13,893 nucleotides of DNA, taken from Synura sp. LO234KE (taxonomy: Eukaryota > Sar > Synurophyceae > Synurales > Mallomonadaceae). Position 1 is the first letter of the stretch; each line of letters opens with the position of its first letter. Made by a program: the position numbers and the translations under genes. The DNA lies in the NCBI GenBank assembly GCA_015143735.1, contig VKHC01000278.1, positions 1 to 13,893 of the forward strand, in the 5' to 3' direction. A model generated the notes under the pieces. The model saw nothing but the letters and a program-made list of their open reading frames with translations, was not told where the DNA came from and ran no database searches. Below are positions 1 through 8,155 of this stretch, piece by piece.

Positions 1-1042
1 TTACCGATGACAAATTAATCGTTTAAGATGTCTATTAACAGCACTAGCACTGAAAAACAAAAATTTCAGAGCCGCTATTCGACTTTAATTCACTTGGAAA
101 ATCGTGGCCTTACGATTTTCAAATTTCAAAAAAAGTGCGCTTCTAAATAAGTATGCTTCGTCCCGTAGTTTGGTTTGAACACTGGTAACGGAGACCAATA
201 ATATTTTTCCACTTCTTCGTCTTTTTATTCATTTTCAAAATAGCTATCATTTCGCCACATCTGTGTGTACTCCAGGAAGTTATTAAATACTGAGCTTATC
301 TTCAATCCATGTTAAGCCAGTGATTTGATATTCTGGACGTAGTACACCTCCTTCAGGTAGTCAAACAACAGTGTTTCTCCGTCTTCGACTTCAAACTTTT
401 CTCTATTCCTCAGGAACTTGTTCCTTGAGCTCGTATTTAGCGTGTGCCGTAGCTACTCCTCCAACACAGTTCGGCTCTGAGAAAGCGCGCGGTAGGTCTT
501 ACTTACGCTTATTGGTCGACTTCTGTCGAACACTCCTCGCTACAAAGCACTCTTTCACAACTAAACTCAGAAACAGTTCCTGAGGTTCTAACTTCTAACT
601 TCTGTCAAATGCAGTTGACTACAGTCAGTATCGATGGGTAGAAATTTAGTTCTAATCCCGAATGAGCAGACAAACGGTCCAGCAGCAAAGATTTTTTCAA
701 CAAAAAGTAAACAATTAATTACGCAAGCCCGTGGCAAATCCACAGACGTGCAGTCACTCAAACGTGATATTCGTTCAAATTCAAAAGTGTCATGTGAGTA
801 GCAGAAATGCAATATCTCATGTAATAAAGCATGACGACAGGTAAAATGATTGGATTTAGGTCAAGCAATAATTCTTCTAACCAACCCTAGCAGAAAATAC
901 AAGCTGCGGCATTTCCAAGATTCAAAATATCAAATAGCAAAATCAGGCAGAAACTCAAAATTTAGATCTCGACAAATGTGAAGAGTTAGAGAAAATCCTT
1001 GCAGGTATGATATTCTTTAGCCCTAACAAGTTATTACCCAAA
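1..1042. other. AT-rich intergenic DNA, nothing supported
   Basis: Both strands carry frequent stops. The longest open stretches (about 70-75 codons at 371-583 on plus and 588-812 on minus) show no recognisable motif, no family resemblance and no flanking splice-site pattern that would extend them. No tRNA-like T-arm was found by eye. I treat this as non-coding. Confidence 0.6.
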
Positions 1043-1388
1043 TTATTTCTTTCCAAATTCCTCCACAGAATAACTTGGAAATTTTGGCCCAAGAAAGTCG
1101 CCAAAATTTAGATCGTCATCAACCATGCACCATTTGAAAAATTTTGCGACATCTATAGCCTCCATCCCCGATATAAACTGCACCACCAATCGGAAGAAAT
1201 AATTCTGTTTCGGACCACAAGTTTTTTGACCCTTCCCCAAGTATCGCTTCAGCTTGAAGATCTTCATGTAATAGAATTTGAAATCGTTTCCCGTTCATAA
1301 CTAGTCGATTTGCGCTTGAAATTACCATGCCTGTTGCTGTATTTGCTATCTTGGACCACCTGCTAACTTCGAATATTTGACCCTCCAA
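1043..1388 (-). pseudogene. Possible frameshifted coding remnant, unknown
   Basis: Two minus-strand reading frames of 89 codons (1388 to 1119) and 74 codons (1267 to 1043) overlap by about 150 bases. Both are fairly balanced in composition. The upstream frame contains W-S-K-I-A-N-T-A-T-G and N-R-L-V-M-N-G-K; the downstream one is Lys/Phe-rich, with D-D-D-L-N-F-G-D-F near its end. A plausible reading is one short coding segment (about 115 codons) crossed by a single frameshift near 1267-1250. An independent 74-codon ORF starting at the ATG at 1267 is equally possible. I do not recognise the family and no promoter or poly(A) signal stands out. In an AT-rich region, two ORFs of this size can occur by chance, so this is only a candidate. 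Confidence 0.18.
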
Positions 1389-1389
1389 A

Positions 1390-1860
1390 CTATGTTAGCC
1401 AGTAGGTGCAGGAAGCTCCCTGGATCCAAGGTAAGCGCGCCAGCATCTTAAACATGTCTCATATCAGATCCTCAACGTGCCCATAACCTCAATCTCACAT
1501 CAGGTCGCTCAGGAAAGCTCCTGACGAATGGTGGTAGTTGCTGCTCCCCGTAGTGTACATTCAACGGCAAATAACTGCTTGCAGAGCTCGTCCGCCTGAC
1601 TGCACCTCTCCACAATCCTCCATTATGTTTCAGTGAGCTCCCATGACGTCCCGCCTCGCTGATATTGCTGTATTTATCTGATTCCAAGCTCCCGCTGCCT
1701 GGTCACGTTGGCACTCTCATCTTACGCACGTCGCCACACGTCCTCACACATCGCCCCGACACCGCACACATGTCATGTCACATCAAACACGTCTAAATAA
1801 GCACGTCATATGCGTCACCACACCCCGCCCTCGTTCATACGTAAATAAATATTTCAGTGG
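1390..1860. other. Moderately GC-rich patch without a clear gene
   Basis: Base composition shifts here to C-rich relative to both sides. A 71-codon minus-strand frame (1472-1687) is open but has no recognisable motif. The change of composition without a gene suggests the worn remains of an insertion with a different composition, comparable in flavour to the C-rich RT block at the right end. No sequence match between the two was seen. Confidence 0.3.
1704..1807. promoter_or_regulatory. Cluster of CACGT-core words
   Basis: CACGTT occurs at 1704 and CACGTC at 1727, 1737, 1788 and 1802, within a stretch dominated by CAC/CACA dinucleotide context. ACGT cores of this type are classic bZIP/bHLH binding words in plants and algae. 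Regularity could equally come from degeneration of a short CA-rich tandem repeat. No gene start lies immediately beside it, so a regulatory role is unproven. Confidence 0.2.
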
Positions 1861-2005
1861 TCTTATAGGTGTGGCTACCTAAATATGCTATTCTACTGCT
1901 AGTGTATAGAACGTAGATAAAAGTACCAAGAGCAGTTTCAAAATAGAGTAAGAGCTAATATAGAAGTAGGACAGACACAGCTAGATAGATGAATAGAAAT
2001 AAATA

Positions 2006-2240
2006 CTAGTGTAGTGGACAGGCAGAATAAGCTAGTACAGAGTGCAGCGTCACGAGAGCACAGTAGCGCACCAACCAAACTCCCCGCCCCAAAGCCATAC
2101 AAAGAACTCGACGGTAGACATCCTCCAGAGTGTGTTCCGACTGCACTAGGTCTACCAAACCACCCATGCGCCCTCGGAGAGCTGCGCGTATAGCAAGTCG
2201 CACACGTGTACCCAAAAGCTGCCTAACCCGCGCAGTAGAT
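2006..2240 (-). pseudogene. GC-island reading frame, possible element-derived remnant
   Basis: A short GC-rich island inside the purine-rich AT tract is open on the minus strand for about 75 codons, continuing upstream of the first ATG-like position to about 2240. It includes the segment R-A-A-L-R-G-R-M-G-G-L-V-D-L-V and E-D-V-Y-R-R-V-L, which looks like amphipathic helical protein rather than random translation. Composition matches the C/G-rich RT block at the right end more than its own neighbours. The family is not recognised. It could be the eroded remains of a retroelement ORF or a fortuitous GC-rich ORF. Confidence 0.2.
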
Positions 2241-2288
2241 TACAGCTTAGATATCCCGGCAGAGGAGGTATCCTGCCAGGTGAATCAG
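2229..2288 (+). repeat. Hairpin-bearing repeat, copy 1
   Basis: This block shares the framework GTAGATTAC ... CCC(G) ... hairpin ... TGA(A)TCAG with 2419-2475. Its hairpin arms are GGCAG (2258-2262) and CTGCC (2273-2277). The two copies differ in their arms but both keep a GC-rich stem-loop at the same place. Confidence 0.4.
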
Positions 2289-2418
2289 TAAAAGATAGAC
2301 TAAACTAATTTAGAAAGATAAATAGATATAAAATAAAGAAGAATGCAACAGTACAACTATTCTACTAGTGTAAGAAGTGAAGGATGAAGTTAGGTGAAGT
2401 GTAAGAAAACTAACTACT

Positions 2419-2475
2419 ACCCAGCGGTAGATTACGGATAGCTCCCGCTGGCGGAGATACGCCAGCTACTGATCA
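2419..2475 (+). repeat. Hairpin-bearing repeat, copy 2
   Basis: This is the partner of 2229-2288, lying about 190 bases downstream in the same orientation. Its stem is a perfect 7-bp pairing, GCTGGCG (2447-2453) with CGCCAGC (2460-2466), around a 6-nt loop. It shares flanking GTAGATTAC and GATCAG words with copy 1. Confidence 0.4.
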
Positions 2476-2559
2476 GTCGAGAAGATACGTAGACAGAGGT
2501 ATAGAGTAGTACAGGAAGTGAAACAGCCATATAAGGTAGAAACAGTACAGGTACCCTAT

Positions 2560-3675
2560 GCAGCGCCGATGCTGCAACAAGCGATGCTGGTGATTATTTA
2601 GCTACCGCAAGCGTCGAGATCGAGCTTATTGCCTTCAAATCCGCCAAGATTGTCTTTTCTATTGGCAGGAACATTTCTTTTTCTCAATATCTTGATTTAC
2701 CAGCAGTTAGATTCTTCTTTTCCTCAGTTATTCTATATCAATTACAAAGCTGTGACACGTCGGAATAGTAACTCTAGGATGCTAGCTTAGGCAAGATATC
2801 TTACAAATTTAGTTAGCTTAGATTAACTAATAACTGAGAGGACGTGAAGTATTTGTCAACGTCAGCAAGAGCATTTTCAAGTCATAGTTTCAACATAGAT
2901 AAACGATATAACTCGGATTATATGTAGGAAAAGCCAACAATCGTCGGGAACGACGAGACTGTTCGCGAGTACGTTTCCGAAGCTTGCCAACAAAAGAACG
3001 AGATCGTCCCGACTTGATTCGAGGTTTGACTCACGTAGTCGAAGTTTACAAAAACGGTGATTCTGTGCATCGAAAGAATTTGACCTTGAGATATTGAAAA
3101 TTGCAGATTGTACGAATACATAATACTGCGAAAGGTTTATTTACCGAATAAACTAGTATTTTTACAGGATAAAATTTAGCTGGCAAGACATGAAAGGCAA
3201 CTCAAGACTGCCGAAATCCTCGTCGCTACTATTGTGGAACGCCAGGCTTAAGAAGTGGAAGCTGCTCAGCCAAATTCCATGCACTTTAAGGGCCTTGTTT
3301 GAGCTATTCCGCTGGGACATATACTGTTAAGAAAGGCTCATAGAACCGATCTCTGAAATCTTGTGAGCTTGAAGAGTGTACTCAACTAAAGTGCATTGGT
3401 CAGAAGTACGCCACTGCTTGAGGCGTAGTGTGCCTGCAGACAATATATCGTCTCCGGGTCTCTAAGCTTGGAAATCTTAGCGGTCCAAATCACAGGGGTG
3501 AACTTTCTTTGTGTTTGAAAACGCTGGACTTGATTTCGAATTGAGGCCATGTAGTTGGCTTCCACTGCTTAGTCAAGTGAAACCAGATATGTTGTTTGCG
3601 TAGGCAGAACCGCATGAATGTTTGCGATATCGTTCAATGGTAACGCAAAAGGAATAGGAAAATGATATAAGGAGC
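2560..3675. other. AT-rich intergenic DNA, nothing supported
   Basis: No open frame above 67 codons, no recognisable motif, and no repeat convincing enough to list. A 67-codon minus frame (2918-3121) has no protein-like features. Confidence 0.55.
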
Positions 3676-3861
3676 TTAAGTGCATTTTTGATGTGGCTCT
3701 AATAGAAGTGTTAAATACTGGGGATCATTGTCGAAAGTGGACTCAAGCTCGATATCAGAGGTGGAGCGTGCAACTACTTGTTCTCGACTCTCGATGGATA
3801 TGGAAGTGAGTGTGAGAACTCGCTGTAAATAGAATTTATATGGTCCGTCATGCCGCTGCTT
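3676..3861 (-). CDS. Candidate 3' exon of an unrecognised minus-strand gene
   Basis: On the minus strand a protein-like frame runs from just after an acceptor-like CTAG (3864-3861 junction) to a TAA at 3678-3676. It encodes about 61 residues containing V-L-T-L-T-S-I-S-I-E-S-R-E and D-I-E-L-E-S-T-F-D-N-D-P. A second, better acceptor (TATTTACAG) would start the exon at 3822 in the same frame. A stop immediately upstream of the exon means it needs splicing to be translated. The likely partner is the ORF ending upstream at 4175, where a phase-0 GTGAGC donor gives a 313-352 nt intron. No domain is recognised. The case rests on frame quality and matching splice phases only. Confidence 0.25.
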   Translation of the reverse strand, partial: KQRHDGPYKFYLQRVLTLTSISIESREQVVARSTSDIELESTFDNDPQYLTLLLEPHQKCT

Positions 3862-3889
3862 CTAGAATTCATTTAGGAGCGTGTGACGA

Positions 3890-4294
3890 TCAGGGCCACG
3901 CATTCTTCTTCTGATAGGGAATGAAAGGGAAAGAACTCGTTAAAAATGTGCTTGATTCGCCAAATCTATGGGTGTGTGCACATAGTGGATACGTGCTTCC
4001 ATCGAAGCTGGCGAACTCGTCAATATTGTTAGGATAAATTTGATTAGTTCTGTCAGAGCATCCACATTTAAACGATTGTTCGTATAGTCTTCGGTAAAAA
4101 TTCAGATTCTGGTTGAAAAACACGTTATTATTGAAAAAAGAACTGTTGCCCGTTTTGGGTTGAGTTTGGCTCACATCATTTAGCCAAGACCTAAGAAAAA
4201 CTTGTTCTCCCTCTGATGAAGAAGGATCCAGATATTTTATCCCTGGATTTTTAAACAGGTTTTGAGCTGCACTATCCCAAGCTAATTTTCGCAT
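3890..4294 (-). CDS. Hypothetical protein, possible spliced first exon
   Basis: A 134-codon ORF begins at the ATG at 4294, the longest minus-strand frame in the left half. The first 40 residues (through S-W-L-N-D) look well balanced; the remainder is Asn/Phe/Ser-rich, as expected if an AT-rich intron were being read through. A GTGAGC donor-like site at 4174-4169 falls exactly on a codon boundary and would join in frame to the exon ending at 3676. The result is a protein of about 88-101 residues. Unspliced, the product would be 134 residues with a C-G-C motif and a Pro/Phe-rich tail. A TATATAAGG word lies 47-55 bases upstream of the ATG. I do not recognise the family. It may also be non-coding. 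Confidence 0.3.
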   Translation of the reverse strand: MRKLAWDSAAQNLFKNPGIKYLDPSSSEGEQVFLRSWLNDVSQTQPKTGNSSFFNNNVFFNQNLNFYRRLYEQSFKCGCSDRTNQIYPNNIDEFASFDGSTYPLCAHTHRFGESSTFLTSSFPFIPYQKKNAWP

Positions 4295-4340
4295 CTTTGG
4301 CGATCAGAATTTTAAGGACTTAAATAAAATGGCTTTGGTA

Positions 4341-4349
4341 CCTTATATA
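4341..4349 (-). promoter_or_regulatory. TATA-like box upstream of the minus-strand ORF
   Basis: The minus strand reads TATATAAGG, 47-55 nt before the ATG at 4294, a conventional TATA-box distance for a short 5' leader. In AT-rich DNA such words are common, so the support is positional only. Confidence 0.25.
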
Positions 4350-4753
4350 CAAATCTGAGTCGAAACCTCTCGAAACTGGAATAGAAAAATCTGTAATCAG
4401 CTAGTGTCAAAACCGTCACACGCTTTTAAAACTGAAAAAAGATACTACTAGTATAGAAGTGGAAAGTGGTCCTTACATGCTAGTAGACCTCAAGTGTTTA
4501 ACGTACGGCAATAAGTTGTATCATCAACATAATTAATAAACTCTCAAAGCATCAAATAACGAGCTTGCAACTATACTCAATTGTTAGAAACTTCAGAAGT
4601 ACATACTTCCAATAACTGCTCCCTTGATAGCTAGAAATACCGCTCAAGTTAGACTGTTCCGGGTACACCTCAGCACCTTTGCTCTCCCTTATCCTGGCTG
4701 AGTGAAAGAGTCTGCTCTGGTTCGTATAAGCTGATATTCTGACAGTGCTTTGC
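4350..4753. other. Intergenic DNA, nothing supported
   Basis: AT-rich sequence with no credible frame. A 70-codon minus frame (4552-4764) overlaps the start of the dispersed repeat and has no recognisable motif. Confidence 0.5.
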
Positions 4754-4857
4754 CTCAGCAACATGATGCACTGGCGCTACAGGAAACAAGTCGCTCACCA
4801 CCAGGAGGCCGATATTTACATCAGGCGAAGGCAGGTTCGACTACCATGCATCAGTGG
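4754..4857 (+). repeat. Dispersed repeat, copy A (SINE- or MITE-like)
   Basis: It matches 8056-8155 in the same orientation. Shared blocks are CTCAGCAACAT at the left end, GGCGCT, AAACAAGTCGCTCACCA (17 bases identical), AGCGAAG-like, TCGACTA and CATCAGT at the right end; overall identity is near 80% by eye with one 3-base gap. The segment GGTTCGACTACC resembles a Pol III B-box (GGTTCGANNCC), but a convincing A-box is not shared, so a tRNA-derived SINE origin is only a suggestion. Weaker similarity may continue about 100 bases further downstream in both copies. Confidence 0.6.
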
Positions 4858-5778
4858 TCAGATTTTTCACCGACTGTAGTAGTCAGTGAAGTAACAAATA
4901 GACTTTCTTAGACGGTTCTTGCCCACACCTCGGTCAGTCCAAGAGGACGATCTGCTCGGTCGACTTTGTTAGACGCAAGGCACTGGGATTTAATTAGCTG
5001 GCACTGAAAAACTAAGCTTTACTAACTTTACAGGAGGATTGTTTAGACGGCGGAATCTCCCACTCACACGGAGGGTATGACTTTGGATGAAGGACTTAGA
5101 CCAGGACCGCCTGTACTGTAGTAATTCTAAGTAATCGCTCGTAATGATAATTTTCAGAAGTAGAGGCAAGCAAATTTCAAATTTCAAAACAACAGAATTA
5201 AAGATAAACAATGGTAACAAATTTCATTCCCCTAACTTCTGCTGCTATAGTCGGTTCGACCATAGGAATCCCCACGATAGCAGAGGATTTAGCGGTTGAC
5301 TATGTAAGCAGCCCGTACCCTATACAGTTTTTTTATCACTGATATTACGACGAGAGCAGCGGAAAATGTCGATAGCTCAAAATTTTGCCTTTGGTTCAGT
5401 AGCAATTCAATTATAAGAAATTAAATCTTGGCAGGTTATTATTTAGTTAATAATTAGTCCTTATTTCACTAGCTACCAACCGCCGGCAAGAGGAAGGACG
5501 CCCCAAGTAACTGAATTCTCGAAAGCAGTAGCTCGTTGGCTATACTAATCTTAGATAGCTGACTTATAGGAAAGAATGAAAGTCTACTCACAACAGCATA
5601 AATGTAGTACAGTAAATATTGGATACCAAAAGTAAGACTTAGATTTTGACTCGCTTTTATCTTTTATTTTTTAACGGAATAAAATAAGCCAATTTATTAC
5701 CCTGTCGAGAACATGAGAATTCACAAGCTTCTATTTTTCAAGCAACTCGCTATTTGGCTTAAGGCAAACGTTTTGTAA
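4858..5778. other. Intergenic DNA upstream of the glycosyltransferase gene
   Basis: No credible coding frame on either strand. The 76-codon minus frame at 4990-5220 has no motif. The last few hundred bases are AT-rich with no obvious TATA box at a standard distance from the gene start. Confidence 0.5.
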
Positions 5779-5786
5779 CGGTACAA

Positions 5787-5835
5787 CGCGTGGTATCATT
5801 TCTCCTCTTTTTTTTTTCGCGTGATATCATTATTT
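5787..5835 (+). promoter_or_regulatory. Short direct repeat around a T-rich tract before the GT61 start
   Basis: CGCGTGGTATCATTTCT (from 5787) is repeated about 31 bases later as CGCGTGATATCATTATTTCT (from 5818), separated by a CT-rich then poly-T tract. The second copy ends four bases before the first in-frame ATG (5839). It could be a 5'-UTR or promoter element, or part of an upstream intron's pyrimidine tract. Its position directly before the gene makes it worth marking. Confidence 0.3.
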
Positions 5836-5838
5836 CTT

Positions 5839-7290
5839 ATGATCGCACAAATATTTATAATGAATTTTCTCACCGTTGTTTGCTCAGATGGTCAGAATTT
5901 GATTAAAGTATCGACAATGCGCCGTTGTTTTCTTGGATCACCGAATGTACTTACAACTGAATGGCCGATGGATTGGTTTTGGGCTTCCAACGTTGTCCTC
6001 GCGAACGCAATGATATATTTCCTTTACAAAAATGACCAGGTGTATAAAGGCGTCCGTTGCTTTCAATCTTCTGCAAAAAATACCACCATATTGAAGGATT
6101 TGTTGGTGCATGTTTCTCCTGGGCAGACTAACTGGGGAAAGAATTTCCCCTCAATTGTTATCAAACCTACACCTATCATGGTGCAAAAAAATCTTCCAGT
6201 GTTTGTATGTGATCGCACAAACACTGTGGTTGATCAGGTGATGATATTTGGTATTAGGGGCTACGATAAATACGGTCATATAATATTTAATTCGCTACAT
6301 CCCATGGTTGGAACAATGTGGGAAATGGGATTGGATATCAATCAAGTTTTATTGTATTCGATGATAGACAGGAAGCCACAAGGACGCAGTTATAACGATA
6401 TGATACGAGTTGCTAACGAGGATGTAACGGATCCGATCGATCTACAAGGATTTATGACCATTTTCGCTAAAATCACTAAAGATAACCAGCTGCATAGTCT
6501 TAATAGCCTGCTAGAGAAGTCGTTTCGTCAGCCCTTGTGCTTTGACAATATATCAATCGGTCACACAGATATACTTGATTTGTATAATAAGCAAACACCA
6601 CATGAACTATACAAGAAACTGCAAACCACATTGTTCAAAATACATGAGATACCAATGAATCCAGTTGGCATTCCAAAGCAGTGTCAAATAAAATTGATCT
6701 CGCGCGTCAAGACTAGAGTAATAGAAGATGAAGACGTATTCATTCAACAAGTAAAGAAACGTTACCCTGGCTGCGAGATAGATAAAATCCACTTGGAGAA
6801 GCTCACTGTGAGGGAACAGGCCCACGAGATGCAATATAAAACGAGTATATTAATAGGATTGGATGGCACGGGACTACTCAACGCACTGTACATGCGTCCG
6901 TGCTCGGCGGTTGTACGACTGCTGCCCTGGGGTGGGGACTTCCTTTCCCTTCTCGATTATCCCGAATACGTGTGGAAGGGCGGGGTTTTCAAAAATATTG
7001 CGTTAAAGGTCGGAGCGCTGTGGTATTCCCACAATCTTGACACTCCGCCGGCCAAGCTCTACTCGAAACGTCGATCAGGCGATGTGGACACTTTTATCTT
7101 CAATGCTGTAAAACAAAATAAAAGCTACTCGGAAATGAAGACGTTGCTTGCCCAGCGATTTCCTGCCAACATTCGGCTCAACCACTGGAAGTATGGATTG
7201 AATACTATCCTTGGTAACACGACTTCTGTGCTCGCCCTCCTCGGTACCGTTCTGCGCGATACCAACAATTGCGGATTGAAACAATTGTGA
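5839..7290 (+). CDS. GT61 family glycosyltransferase (EOGT/AER61-like)
   Basis: An intact single-exon gene of 483 codons ends at TGA 7288-7290. GT61 enzymes transfer sugars such as xylose or N-acetylglucosamine from nucleotide sugars onto glycans or protein Ser/Thr in the secretory pathway. Visible family landmarks are: the membrane-proximal K-Y-G-H segment (residues 144-147, equivalent to the Y-x-H region before the catalytic core); C-F-D-N-I-S-I-G (234-241); a basic strand K-L-I-S-R (about 285-289); and the hallmark G-x-x-G-x-G-L-x-N-A-L-x-M (340-352) followed by L-L-P-W-G (361-365). Family members usually have G-x-H-G-A-G-L here; this protein has Asp342 in place of His. The N-terminus is hydrophobic (about residues 2-15), consistent with a signal anchor, and the hydrophobic run continues upstream of this ATG. 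ATG 5839 is the first in-frame Met after the stop at 5776; Met 5860 is the alternative. Family call firm; donor and acceptor unknown. Confidence 0.85.
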   Translation: MIAQIFIMNFLTVVCSDGQNLIKVSTMRRCFLGSPNVLTTEWPMDWFWASNVVLANAMIYFLYKNDQVYKGVRCFQSSAKNTTILKDLLVHVSPGQTNWGKNFPSIVIKPTPIMVQKNLPVFVCDRTNTVVDQVMIFGIRGYDKYGHIIFNSLHPMVGTMWEMGLDINQVLLYSMIDRKPQGRSYNDMIRVANEDVTDPIDLQGFMTIFAKITKDNQLHSLNSLLEKSFRQPLCFDNISIGHTDILDLYNKQTPHELYKKLQTTLFKIHEIPMNPVGIPKQCQIKLISRVKTRVIEDEDVFIQQVKKRYPGCEIDKIHLEKLTVREQAHEMQYKTSILIGLDGTGLLNALYMRPCSAVVRLLPWGGDFLSLLDYPEYVWKGGVFKNIALKVGALWYSHNLDTPPAKLYSKRRSGDVDTFIFNAVKQNKSYSEMKTLLAQRFPANIRLNHWKYGLNTILGNTTSVLALLGTVLRDTNNCGLKQL

Positions 7291-8055
7291 TACTGGAATC
7301 GTACTGCGACTGGACGGCGTAAACGTTTAATGTTGATGATTTTATTTTGTCGTTTATATGTGCTTTATTACGAACTGTTGGCTCGCGGCGATTACTTTTA
7401 AATTTGCTTTAACAACACGCTTTTTATCGTCGGCAAGCACCAGCACGAGAGCGCGGCCAGGAAAGCACTTTTTCGTGGCGATCAAGAATGCGTTGCTCCC
7501 TTCAAGTACCGCCATTATCATGCATCCGGGTGCCAAAATCCGTCCTAAAGTATTTTCACTTTAGAGTCGTATTACGGTTAAAGTGTACCGTTTAAGTATC
7601 GTACATTTGGAATGGACTTTAGAAACACGACAGTTTTTTAGAAATTTAGGATTGTTTTCGAAAAAAAAGTATCCACTAAAGTCGTATACTTTATACATCA
7701 CTTAGCTAAGTATACATTAAAAACTTTAGCAAGAACCACAGAAGTATTTTATTTTTCTAAACCGCGTTCGCGGTTACCATTCGCATCTGTAAAATCATGC
7801 AACAATCGTTTTCTACAATTAAACGTAAAATTCTTCAAAAGCACGTGAGAGTAGAGTCATATATATATGCTGAAAAAGAAGGCCATGACAATATTGGGTT
7901 TCGCGCTCGAACAATATTGAGTTTCAGTTCTTAACGCTATGTCACTTTCTATAGTATTTGATAATCACTAATCCCAACTTGCACATTTAATTAATAATTC
8001 AAGTCAAAGAATTGCTATTTTGTTCCAACCTTACTGTTGAATTGTAATACTCCGT
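7291..8055. other. Downstream AT-rich intergenic DNA
   Basis: No AATAAA was seen within the first 200 bases after the glycosyltransferase stop. Overlapping 60-68 codon frames on both strands near 7354-7564 begin at non-ATG positions or lack motifs and look fortuitous. A short inverted repeat, GTATACTT (7684-7691) and AAGTATAC (7708-7715), and a small direct repeat ACAATATTG(A/G)GTTTC (about 7888 and 7910) are the only structures noted. Confidence 0.5.
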
Positions 8056-8155
8056 CTCAGCAACATTATGCATAGGCGCTGCCCGAAACAAGTCGCTCAC
8101 CAACCAGTTTCTTCTTCAGCAAGCGAAGTAGGCTCGACTATCATTCATCAGTAGG
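8056..8155 (+). repeat. Dispersed repeat, copy B (SINE- or MITE-like)
   Basis: This is the same-orientation partner of 4754-4857 with about 80% identity, including a 17-base identical core AAACAAGTCGCTCACCA (8086-8102). In this copy the B-box-like word is degraded to GGCTCGACTATC. The pair brackets the glycosyltransferase gene at a distance of about 3.3 kb, but nothing shows the two copies moved together. Confidence 0.6.

Larger units (their letters stand above)
1880..2560. repeat. Purine-rich repetitive tract with internal duplications
   Basis: The plus strand is rich in GATA/TAGA/GTAG/GAAG words. The word CTATTCTAC followed closely by CTAGTGTA appears at 1888-1904 and again, slightly shortened, at 2357-2371. 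ACTAGTGTAG also appears at about 2004. Two longer related blocks lie at 2229-2288 and 2419-2475. Together these suggest a decayed repetitive element about 0.7 kb long with internal duplications. Clear LTR ends and a primer-binding site could not be recognised. Confidence 0.35.

Noticed and set aside
1880-2560. LTR retrotransposon ends
   Set aside because: Related words occur at both sides of the tract, but no TG...CA ends, primer-binding site or matching LTR pair could be defined.
5230-5290. GGTTCGACC word resembling a tRNA T-loop
   Set aside because: The flanking bases do not form the 5-bp T-stem, and no acceptor or anticodon arm could be built on either strand.
7354-7564. Overlapping small ORFs on both strands after the glycosyltransferase
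   Set aside because: The minus frame starts at a non-ATG codon, neither has a motif, and they are complements of each other.
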